This document shows positions 1-5,317 of a DNA stretch of 5,732 nt, piece after piece. A model generated the notes under the pieces. That model saw only the letters and a list, made by a program, of their open reading frames with translations. It was not told where the DNA came from and made no database searches. Location of the stretch: the NCBI GenBank assembly GCA_005880755.1, contig VBGV01000116.1, forward strand, positions 1-5,732, given 5' to 3'. Positions within the stretch are counted from its first letter, which is position 1. Each line of letters opens with the position of its first letter. Made by a program: the position numbers and the translations under genes. Origin of the DNA: Chloroflexota bacterium (GTDB lineage: Bacteria > Chloroflexota > Dormibacteria > Dormibacterales > Dormibacteraceae).

Positions 1-104
1 TCGCGGACGATATAGAGGAAGTAGTGGCGGTTGCGCGTCCACCAGTTGGCAGGCATGCGCCACTCGTACTTCTTTCCACGCCCCTCACCCTGACCCTCTC
101 CCAT
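1..104 (-). CDS. frdC: Fumarate reductase subunit C (membrane anchor), N-terminal fragment
   Basis: Only the first 34 codons are present; the gene runs off the left edge. The reading includes KKYEWRMPANWW followed by RHYFLYIVR. From memory, this matches the FrdC start in E. coli (KPYVRPMTSTWW, then FYRFYMLRE) and the WW...FMLRE pattern of actinobacterial FrdC. FrdC is a multi-helix membrane subunit that, with FrdD, anchors FrdAB and forms the quinone site; the membrane helices lie outside the window. It follows frdB on the same strand, so it is the third gene of the operon. The start is uncertain. The ATG at 104-102 lies inside the repeat at 79-120 and gives an N-terminus MGEGQGEGRG. An in-frame TTG at 137-135 overlaps the frdB stop (TTGA) and would give MTTDAVVPSPP before that ATG. 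The ATG at 56-54 would lose the conserved KKYEWR. No strong Shine-Dalgarno supports any of them. Identity is fairly sure from frame, motif and context; the exact start is not. Confidence 0.82.
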   Translation of the reverse strand, partial: MGEGQGEGRGKKYEWRMPANWWTRNRHYFLYIVR

Positions 105-120
105 GGGGGGAGAGGGGACT
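79..120. repeat. Dispersed GC-rich palindromic repeat, copy 1
   Basis: This 42-bp element starts CGCCCCTCACCCTGACCCT and ends GGGAGAGGGGACT. It contains a perfect 9-bp inverted repeat: CCCTCTCCC at 94-102 pairs with GGGAGAGGG at 108-116 around a 5-nt loop. A second copy with the same ends lies at 3684-3774. The type resembles the short 'CCCTCACCC...CTCTCCC...GGGAGAGGG' elements that I recall in intergenic regions of many bacterial genomes. Neither side has a T-run, so it is not a canonical intrinsic terminator. It sits between frdB and the conserved part of frdC. In the operon mRNA the hairpin would hold the ATG at 104-102 at the loop/stem junction. It could stabilise the upstream frdAB message or dampen frdC translation; both are inferences. 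Confidence 0.8.
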
Positions 121-133
121 ACCGCATCGGTGG

Positions 134-874
134 TCAATCGCGGTTTCCGTACGGGAGCACAAAGCGCATGGTCGTATCGAGCTTGGACTGCTGGATCGCC
201 TTCGCCGGATCGACGCCTTTCGGGCACACGACCGAGCACTCGCCGACGAAGCTGCACTCCCAGACGCCCTCGTTGTCGGCGATCACCGGCAGTCGTTGCT
301 TCAGTCCCTGGTCTCGCGAGTCCAGGTTGTAGCGTCGCGCCAGGGCGATCGCTGCGGGACCCAGGAATTCGTTGTTAAGACCGTAGACAGGGCACGCCGC
401 GTAACAGAGCATGCAATTGATGCACTCGCTGAACTGCCTGAAGTCGTCGATCTGCTCGTTGGTCTGACGGTGCTCGCCCGCGCCCAGGGGGATTTCCTGC
501 TTGCGGATGATCCACGGTTTGATGGACTTCAGCTTGTGCATGAAGTCGTCCATGTCGATGACCAGGTCACGGATGACTGGAAAGTTGTTGAGCGGCTCGA
601 CGAGGATCGGCCGCGGCCAGTAATCGCGCACGAAGGCGCTGCAGCTGAGCTTGGGTGTGCCGTTGACCATCATCCCGCAGCTGCCGCAAATGCCCATCCG
701 GCACGACCACCGATAGCTGAGGCTTCCGTCGACGTTGGACTTGATGTAGTTCAGCGCGTCGAGCACGACCATGCTGTCGTCGTAGAACGGAATTTCATAG
801 GACTGCAGCCGCGGCTTCTCGTCCTTGTCCGGGTCGTACCGGGTGGTCTGGATCGTGATCCTCTTGTCGGCCAT
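134..874 (-). CDS. frdB: Fumarate reductase / succinate dehydrogenase iron-sulfur subunit
   Basis: This 246-residue protein is close to E. coli FrdB (about 244) in length and motifs. It wires electrons between the FAD of FrdA and the membrane quinone site through three Fe-S clusters. The N-terminal ferredoxin domain has [2Fe-2S] ligands C58, C63, C66 and C78 in SCRMGICGSCGMMVNG. The C-terminal domain has CINCMLCYAACP, giving C151, C154 and C157 plus C217 for [4Fe-4S]. C161, C207 and C213 serve [3Fe-4S]. All eleven cysteines are in the usual spacing. The ATG at 874 is one base after the frdA stop (TGA 878-876). A GAGGA at 888-884, nine bases upstream, is a good Shine-Dalgarno, so translation is probably coupled to frdA. 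The sequence looks more like FrdB of FrdABCD enzymes than SdhB of mitochondrial-type complex II. Direction of catalysis in vivo cannot be read from sequence. Confidence 0.96.
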   Translation of the reverse strand: MADKRITIQTTRYDPDKDEKPRLQSYEIPFYDDSMVVLDALNYIKSNVDGSLSYRWSCRMGICGSCGMMVNGTPKLSCSAFVRDYWPRPILVEPLNNFPVIRDLVIDMDDFMHKLKSIKPWIIRKQEIPLGAGEHRQTNEQIDDFRQFSECINCMLCYAACPVYGLNNEFLGPAAIALARRYNLDSRDQGLKQRLPVIADNEGVWECSFVGECSVVCPKGVDPAKAIQQSKLDTTMRFVLPYGNRD

Positions 875-875
875 C

Positions 876-2588
876 TCAGTACGTCCTCGCCTGCGGCTTG
901 AAGTTCTCGATGTGCACGTCGCGGTACTCGAGACGCGGCTTGGCGGCGTCGCGACTGAACACCAACGAGTGCTTGAGGTATTTCTCGTCGTTGCGCTGTG
1001 GGAAATCGCGCCGGGCGTGCGCGCCGCGTGACTCCTCGCGGGCGAGCGCCGAGACCGCGATGGTCTGCGAGATCTCGAGCATGAAGTCCAGCTCCATCGC
1101 CGACGTCAGCTCGGTGTTGAATGTCTTGCTCGTGTCTTCGATCTTGATTCTCCCGAAGCGTTCGCGCAGGCCGCCGAGCCGCTCGATGAGCTTCTGCAGT
1201 CCTTCCTTGGTGCGAAATACGCCGGCGCCTGCGTCCATCTCGTGCTGCATCTCCTCTCGAATCGCGCCGATGCGCTCGCTGCCGCCCTTCTTCTCGAGGT
1301 AGGCGACCTCGACGCGCCGCGCCTCGTCCCACAGGATGGCGTCGACGGGGTTCGCGGTCACCGGCTTGGCTGCGCTTGAGTAGTCGGCGGCGGCGCGGCC
1401 GGCCGCGGCCCCGAAAACCAGGCATTCGGACAGGGAGTTCGAGCCCAGGCGGTTCGCGCCGTTGAGGCCGACGTTCGCACACTCGCCGGCGGCGTACAGG
1501 CCGGCCATCGGCGTCGCACCGGAGATGTCCGCGTCGATGCCGCCCATCATGTAGTGCTGCACAGGGCGGACCGGAATGGGCTCCTTGACGATGTCGATGC
1601 CGACGAACTCACGGCCCAGCTCGCGCATGAACGGCAGCTTGCGGTCGATCACCTTCTCCCCGAGGTGGCGCACGTCGAGGTGCAGGTACTTGCCGTGCGG
1701 GCCCTCGAATCCGCGGCCCTCTTCGAACTCGGTCATCATCGCGCGCGAAATGATGTCGCGGGGACCCAGCTCCATCTTGTTCGGCACGTAGCGCTTCAGG
1801 AATCGCTCGCCCTCGTTGTTGAGCAGGTATCCGCCCTCGCCCCTCACGGCCTCGGTGATGAGGATGCCGGTGAACGGGAGACCCGTCGGATGGAACTGCA
1901 CCATCTCCATGTCCTTCAGCCCGACACCCGCGCGGTAGGCGAGCGACATCCCGTCGCCTGTGCAGATGTTGCCGTTGGTGGTGAAGGCATAGGTGCGGCC
2001 GAGCCCACCGGTGGCCAGGATCACGGACTTCGCCGTGATGGCGTCGAACCGGCCTGTCTTCATGTCCAGCGCGACGACGCCCACACAGCGGCTGTCCTCG
2101 ACCAGCAGCTTGGTGACGAACGCCTCGTCGTGGCGCGTGATCTGCGGGTACTTGAGCGAGGTCTGGAAGACGGCGTGCAGCATGTGGAAACCGGTCTTGT
2201 CCGCGGCGAAGCACGTGCGCCAGGTGGTCATGCCGCCGAACGGGCGGGCCGAGATCTTGCCGTCCGGGTCGCGGCTCCACGGGCAGCCCCAGTGCTCCAT
2301 CTGGATGAGCTCGATCGGCGCCTCTCTGACAAAGGCCTCGACGACATCCTGGTCGGCCAGGTAGTCGGAGCCCTTCACGGTGTCGAAGGCGTGGTTCTCG
2401 TAAGAGTCCTCTGGTCTGAGCGCAGCCGCAGCACCGCCTTCGGCGGAGACGGTGTGGCTGCGCATCGGGTAGACCTTGGAGACCATCCCGACCTTGACCC
2501 GCGGATTGGTCTCGACGGCAGCTATCGCTGCCCTGATGCCGGCGAGCCCCCCGCCGACGACCAGGACGTCATAGCTCTCGAAATCCAC
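876..2588 (-). CDS. frdA: Fumarate reductase / succinate dehydrogenase flavoprotein subunit
   Basis: This is the catalytic subunit, which interconverts fumarate and succinate on covalently bound FAD facing the cytoplasm. From the chosen GTG it has 570 residues, slightly shorter than E. coli FrdA (about 602). The N-terminal dinucleotide fold is VLVVGGGLAG (residues 8-17). RSHTVSAEGG places the FAD-linking His at H45. Substrate-site residues are all present: H233 (HPTGLP), E246, R277 (MELGPRD), H345 (QHYMMGG) and R380 (NGANRLGSNSL). These match E. coli H232, E245, R287, H355 and R390. The frame stays open to 2735, but the extra residues are antisense to the neighbouring oxidoreductase and unlike any FrdA. 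The GTG at 2588-2586 puts the usual few residues before the FAD fold. Only a weak AGATGG precedes it, so a very short leader is likely. It is the first gene of the frdABC operon. Confidence 0.96.
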   Translation of the reverse strand: MDFESYDVLVVGGGLAGIRAAIAAVETNPRVKVGMVSKVYPMRSHTVSAEGGAAAALRPEDSYENHAFDTVKGSDYLADQDVVEAFVREAPIELIQMEHWGCPWSRDPDGKISARPFGGMTTWRTCFAADKTGFHMLHAVFQTSLKYPQITRHDEAFVTKLLVEDSRCVGVVALDMKTGRFDAITAKSVILATGGLGRTYAFTTNGNICTGDGMSLAYRAGVGLKDMEMVQFHPTGLPFTGILITEAVRGEGGYLLNNEGERFLKRYVPNKMELGPRDIISRAMMTEFEEGRGFEGPHGKYLHLDVRHLGEKVIDRKLPFMRELGREFVGIDIVKEPIPVRPVQHYMMGGIDADISGATPMAGLYAAGECANVGLNGANRLGSNSLSECLVFGAAAGRAAADYSSAAKPVTANPVDAILWDEARRVEVAYLEKKGGSERIGAIREEMQHEMDAGAGVFRTKEGLQKLIERLGGLRERFGRIKIEDTSKTFNTELTSAMELDFMLEISQTIAVSALAREESRGAHARRDFPQRNDEKYLKHSLVFSRDAAKPRLEYRDVHIENFKPQARTY

Positions 2589-2613
2589 TTGCCATCTGAT
2601 TCTATTGGGAGTC
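2589..2613. promoter_or_regulatory. 25-bp divergent spacer between frdA and the FAD oxidoreductase, with candidate frd promoter
   Basis: Only 25 bp separate the frdA GTG (minus) and the oxidoreductase GTG (plus). The spacer is AT-richer than its surroundings. On the minus strand it holds TAGAAT (2604-2599), a 5/6 match to the sigma-70 -10 box TATAAT. Transcription from it would begin about four bases before the frdA start, giving a nearly leaderless mRNA. I see no convincing -35 box. For the plus strand, GGGAG at 2607-2611 is only two bases from the GTG, too close for a normal Shine-Dalgarno. The plus promoter must lie in this spacer or inside frdA. The call rests on a single hexamer and on geometry. 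Confidence 0.35.
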
Positions 2614-3681
2614 GTGAGCACGCCGTTCTGGGCACCACCGCCGGAGAAATACCCGGGCCGCCTGCCGGAGAAGGCCGACGTGGTGGTGATCGGGGGCGGC
2701 ATCGCCGGGGTGAGCTTGCTCTGGCACCTGTCCACTCGCCGGATCGAAGCTGTGTTGGTTGAGCGCCATCACATCGCGTGGGGCGCGAGCGGCCGCAACG
2801 CGGGGTTTCTTTTGGCGGGGGTGGCGTCGAGCTACGCCGAGGCGGTGCACACCTATGGACGCTCTCGCGCTCGCGAGATATGGGACGTCACCAACGAGAA
2901 CCACGACCGGATGATCGAGGCGGCGCGGGGCCAGGACGTGGGACACCGGCGGTTGGGGACCGCGATCCTTCCCGCCGACGATTCAGAACGGGCGCTGCTG
3001 ATCGAGTCGGAGCACCTGCTCACCGAGGATGGTTTCGAGGCCCGCTGGGACGGTACGCGGCTCGTCAATCCGCGTGACGGCGAGGTCGACCCGGCGGCGA
3101 TGGTCGCGGCGCTGGCGCGCCAGGCCCGGCCGGGCACGATTCGTGAGGGTGTGAACGTCACGGCGCTGGGGCCGCGGCGCAGCGATGTCCTGGTCGTAGC
3201 CGGCGAGGACTCGTGCGAGGCCGGCGCCGTCATCCTCGCCACCAATGCGTACACGCCACAGCTGGTGCCATCGGTGAAGATCCAGCCGACGCGCGCGCAG
3301 ATGATCGCCACTGCCCCGGAGTCGTCGCGCATCACCGAGATGCCGGTGTACTCGAATTTCGGCTATCGGTACTGGCGCCAGCTGCCAAGTGGCGAGGTGC
3401 TGGTCGGCGGGTGGCGCGACACGTCGCTCGAGACGGAGAAGACTTACGACGACGAGCCGACGGGTGAGATACAGGAGCACCTCGATCGCGCCGCGCGGGA
3501 CCTCGGCGTGAAGGCGGACGTAACGCATCGGTGGGCGGGGACGATGGGTTTCACCGAGTCAGGGCTGCCAATGGAAGGCCCGCTGGGGGGCATGCCGAAC
3601 CTGTACATCTGTGCAGGGTTCACCGGGCATGGGATGGGCTTCGCCTTCATGACGGCGAAGCAGGTCGCCGAGTCGATCTAG
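2614..3681 (+). CDS. FAD-dependent oxidoreductase, DAO / glycine-D-amino-acid oxidase family
   Basis: This 355-residue protein is of the DAO fold (PF01266 type). Such enzymes oxidise amines or amino acids with FAD and are normally cytoplasmic. The N-terminus carries the Rossmann motif DVVVIGGGIAG (residues 22-32), and E50 at the end of the second strand fits binding of the FAD ribose. ASGRNAGF (58-65) is the typical flavin-proximal loop. The C-terminal WAGTMGFTESGLPMEG and GFTGHGMG (335-342) are the usual FAD-binding segment. The substrate is unknown; relatives include gamma-glutamylputrescine, sarcosine, glycine and D-amino-acid oxidases. The chosen GTG gives MSTPFWAPPPE, a natural-looking start; a TTG at 2605 would add three residues. 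No well-spaced Shine-Dalgarno precedes either. It is divergent from frdA and convergent with the dipeptidase, whose stop is 36 bases away. Its TAG stop falls just before repeat copy 2. It has no obvious operon partner. Confidence 0.88.
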   Translation: MSTPFWAPPPEKYPGRLPEKADVVVIGGGIAGVSLLWHLSTRRIEAVLVERHHIAWGASGRNAGFLLAGVASSYAEAVHTYGRSRAREIWDVTNENHDRMIEAARGQDVGHRRLGTAILPADDSERALLIESEHLLTEDGFEARWDGTRLVNPRDGEVDPAAMVAALARQARPGTIREGVNVTALGPRRSDVLVVAGEDSCEAGAVILATNAYTPQLVPSVKIQPTRAQMIATAPESSRITEMPVYSNFGYRYWRQLPSGEVLVGGWRDTSLETEKTYDDEPTGEIQEHLDRAARDLGVKADVTHRWAGTMGFTESGLPMEGPLGGMPNLYICAGFTGHGMGFAFMTAKQVAESI

Positions 3682-3683
3682 TC

Positions 3684-3774
3684 GCGCCCCTCACGCTGAC
3701 CCTGCGGGCAGAGCCCGTTATGGACGCGCTATGCGCGCCTTCTGATTGCTCCCCTGAAGGGGAGAGGGGAGACT
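3684..3774. repeat. Dispersed GC-rich palindromic repeat, copy 2, with internal 45-bp insertion
   Basis: This copy begins GCGCCCCTCACGCTGACCCT (3684-3703) and ends CTCCCCTGAAGGGGAG followed by AGGGGAGACT (3749-3774). The ends match copy 1 at 79-120. Here they are separated by 45 bp inserted exactly between GACCCT and CTCCC. The right part forms a perfect 6-bp hairpin with a TGAA loop (3749-3764). The element lies where two convergent genes end: it begins 3 bp after the oxidoreductase stop and contains the last 18 codons and the stop of the dipeptidase. It may act as a bidirectional transcription or mRNA 3'-end barrier, but no T-run marks a classical terminator. Confidence 0.78.
3704..3748. 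other. 45-bp two-hairpin insertion inside repeat copy 2
   Basis: Relative to copy 1, these 45 bp are extra. They contain two perfect short hairpins: CGGGC-AGA-GCCCG (3705-3717) and CGCGC-TAT-GCGCG (3725-3737). With the TGAA hairpin at 3749-3764 this makes three stem-loops in about 60 bp. On the minus strand the insertion supplies the dipeptidase stop codon (TAA, 3720-3718). It may be a longer natural variant of the repeat rather than a later insertion; one window cannot tell. Confidence 0.55.
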
Positions 3775-4746
3775 TCTTTCCAGAAACCTCAGCCAGTTGC
3801 CGCCCATGATTCCTTCTACCTGCGCTCGGTTGAAGTGCAGGCGCAGGCGGGCCGGCAGCTCTTTCAACGCGGCCAGGTCGTGGATGGGCGCTTGACGGGC
3901 GTCAAATCCACCATCCAGGTCCGATCCGATGCCGACATGCTCCGGCCCGCCCGCGGCGCGCGCGTGGTGGACGACGTGCTTCACCACGTCGGCCAACGTC
4001 GGGCGACCCGACGCGCGCAGGTGCTTGCCGTAGAAGCTCACCCCGACGATGCCGCCTCGCCGCGCGATCTCGGCCACCGTCTCGTCGGTGACCTGGCGGT
4101 CGCCCGGCACCAGTGCCCGGGCATTGCTGTGCGAGGCGATGATCGGTCCGCGCCACAGCGCGAATGCGTCCGCCACCGCCTGGTCGGCCATGTGGCTCAG
4201 GTCGAGGATCACGTGCTTGCGCCGCATCGCCTTGAGCAGCTGCCGGCCGAGCTCGGTCAACCCGCCCGGCGAGCCCGTGCCCCCGCTGTAGCGCGTCCGG
4301 CCCCATGCGGGGCCGATGATCCGCACGCCGCGCTCCGTCCAGGCGCCCAGCTGGGCTGGGGTCTCGATGGGGTCGGCGCCCTCCATGAGGAGGATCGCGG
4401 CGAGCCTGCCCTTCTTCCAGCCTTTGGCGTACGCGGCCAGTGCGGCGCGATCGCCGATGAGCTCCAGCCCGCACGAGCGGTAGTAGTTGACTTGCGCGGT
4501 GGCCATGACGTTGGCCTCATGGGCGTTCTCGTAGACGAACCGGGTGCGCATCGCGCGGCCGGCCCGGGCGGGCGCGGTGTAAAGGGTGGCGAAGACCAAC
4601 CCCACCTCGGCCGCCACCAGGGATGACCGGCTGACGAGATATTCGGGCGCCGGCGGCTGAAGAAAGCCTCGACCGTGGGCGATCGCGTTCCAGCCGATGT
4701 CGAGGTGGGCGTCGACGATCAATGCGCCGCCGAGAATAACTTGCAC
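3718..4746 (-). CDS. Dipeptidase, M19 (membrane / renal dipeptidase) family
   Basis: This 342-residue protein is a zinc peptidase of the amidohydrolase TIM-barrel superfamily; family members cleave dipeptides, often with D-residues at the C-terminal side. Metal and catalytic residues of the family are visible: H14 and D16 (DAHLD), E122 (LLMEGADP), H185 (DLSHM), H206 (ASHSNAR) and D276 (GIGSDLDGG). They correspond to H20, D22, E125, H198, H219 and D288 of human renal dipeptidase. The family ending IMGGNWLRFLER is present. The substrate-side His of the human enzyme (H152) has no clear match; the region reads GPAWGRTRYSGG. There is no signal peptide, so it is probably cytoplasmic. After FLER comes an 18-residue tail, SLPSPLQGSNQKARIARP, encoded by the repeat at 3684-3774. 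The GTG start has AGGG five bases upstream; a TTG at 4722 would also keep the HxD motif. It is divergent from marR by 22 bp. Its real substrate is unknown. Confidence 0.92.
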   Translation of the reverse strand: MQVILGGALIVDAHLDIGWNAIAHGRGFLQPPAPEYLVSRSSLVAAEVGLVFATLYTAPARAGRAMRTRFVYENAHEANVMATAQVNYYRSCGLELIGDRAALAAYAKGWKKGRLAAILLMEGADPIETPAQLGAWTERGVRIIGPAWGRTRYSGGTGSPGGLTELGRQLLKAMRRKHVILDLSHMADQAVADAFALWRGPIIASHSNARALVPGDRQVTDETVAEIARRGGIVGVSFYGKHLRASGRPTLADVVKHVVHHARAAGGPEHVGIGSDLDGGFDARQAPIHDLAALKELPARLRLHFNRAQVEGIMGGNWLRFLERSLPSPLQGSNQKARIARP

Positions 4747-4783
4747 CGAGACCCTGTATCTAGTAATAATGAAGTCCTACAAG
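4741..4783. promoter_or_regulatory. AT-rich divergent promoter region between dipeptidase and marR genes
   Basis: The two start codons (GTG 4746 minus, ATG 4769 plus) are 22 bp apart. The stretch 4756-4772 is strikingly AT-rich for this window. On the plus strand, TTGCAC (4741-4746), 18 bp, then AATAAT (4765-4770, 5/6 to TATAAT) makes a plausible promoter. It would start near 4777 and favour the second ATG of marR at 4784. On the minus strand, TATTAC (4768-4763) is a 4/6 -10 candidate for the dipeptidase. MarR proteins usually bind palindromes over their own promoter. I looked for a clean inverted repeat here and found none, so no operator is called. Confidence 0.35.
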
Positions 4784-5317
4784 ATGAAGACTGATGATTT
4801 GAAGAGCTTCGAGCTCGGCCACGACGAGGACGGCCGCCTCTACCTGAAGCGGTTCCGCGAGCTGTTTGCGCCGCTGAAGGTCGACATGAGCGGCGTGGAA
4901 GCCCTGTCCGCGGTGCGTTTCGCCGGCCGGTCCCTCCATCTCCTCCAGGAGCGCTGGGCGGAGCAGCACGGGCTGAGCGAGGGTCGCATGGGCGTGCTGT
5001 TCCGCCTCCACCGTTGCGGCGACATGCCGCTGGGTGAGCTGGCGAGCGACCTCGACTCGACGCCGCGCAACATCACGGGGCTGGTCGACCACCTGGAGCG
5101 CGACGGGCTGGTTGAGCGCGTCCCCGACGCCGCGGACCGCCGGTCGGTGAGGGCGCGGCTGACCGAGGAAGGACGCAAGCAGATCGACGGTATATGGAAA
5201 GAGGGTCTCGAGCACCAGTTCACTCTGGTCGAGGGACTGTCCAAGGAAGACCTGGCGCAGCTTCGACACCTGTGCCTGCTGCTGGTGGAGAACGCCAGGA
5301 AGGAGCTCGGGAAATGA
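4769..5317 (+). CDS. MarR-family transcriptional regulator
   Basis: This 182-residue winged-helix protein would control the exporter gene that follows and probably itself. Helix-turn-helix: LGELASDLDSTPRNITGLVDHLERDGLVER (residues 88-117), with STPRNITGLVDHLERDG (97-113) as recognition helix. The wing is PDAADRRSVRARLTEEG (119-135), with the family's D-x-R-R signature. The C-terminal helices (about 136-180) should form the dimer interface. The N-terminus is about 40 residues longer than minimal MarR proteins and charged, with no known domain. The frame stays open to 4697, but the added residues would overlap the dipeptidase gene. ATG 4769 and ATG 4784 are the realistic starts; neither has a clear Shine-Dalgarno. 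The stop overlaps the exporter start (ATGA). MarR repressors typically release DNA on binding small aromatic or drug-like ligands; the ligand here is unknown. Confidence 0.93.
   Translation: MKSYKMKTDDLKSFELGHDEDGRLYLKRFRELFAPLKVDMSGVEALSAVRFAGRSLHLLQERWAEQHGLSEGRMGVLFRLHRCGDMPLGELASDLDSTPRNITGLVDHLERDGLVERVPDAADRRSVRARLTEEGRKQIDGIWKEGLEHQFTLVEGLSKEDLAQLRHLCLLLVENARKELGK
5301..5305 (+). promoter_or_regulatory. Ribosome binding site of the MFS exporter gene
   Basis: AGGAG lies inside the last codons of the marR gene, eight bases before the ATG at 5314. This is the strongest Shine-Dalgarno in the window. It fixes the exporter start and, with the ATGA overlap, shows that the regulator and pump are translated from one mRNA. 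Confidence 0.75.

Noticed and set aside
24..378. Plus-strand frames across the repeat and the frdB 3' end
   Set aside because: They overlap frdC and frdB in antisense and include translated repeat sequence; no family resemblance.
296..901. 201-codon plus-strand frame opposite frdB
   Set aside because: It is antisense to the eleven-cysteine FrdB gene, with no Shine-Dalgarno and no domain.
2589..2735. 49-residue N-terminal extension of FrdA
   Set aside because: The residues are the complement of the oxidoreductase start and FAD motif and do not match any FrdA N-terminus I know. The GTG at 2588 gives the expected length.
1554..2762. 402-codon open frame on the plus strand opposite frdA
   Set aside because: It is antisense to a gene with full catalytic motifs. 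Its composition (many Arg, His, Val, Asp and Ala) is typical of the complement of a high-GC gene, and it shows no recognisable motif.
3749..3774. Intrinsic (Rho-independent) terminator
   Set aside because: There is a good stem-loop, but no T-run follows on either strand. It is better described as part of the dispersed repeat.
3835..4626. 263-codon plus-strand frame opposite the dipeptidase
   Set aside because: It is an antisense shadow of a clear M19 gene, with low-complexity Arg/Ala/Gly composition and no motif.
4697..4768. Earlier start for the MarR gene
   Set aside because: It would overlap the dipeptidase coding start, and the added residues are its antisense. The ATG at 4769 or 4784 is more natural.
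4797..4815. GAAG-AG-CTTC inverted repeat as a MarR operator
   Set aside because: The arms are only 4 bp and it lies inside the coding region, past both possible starts. This is expected by chance.
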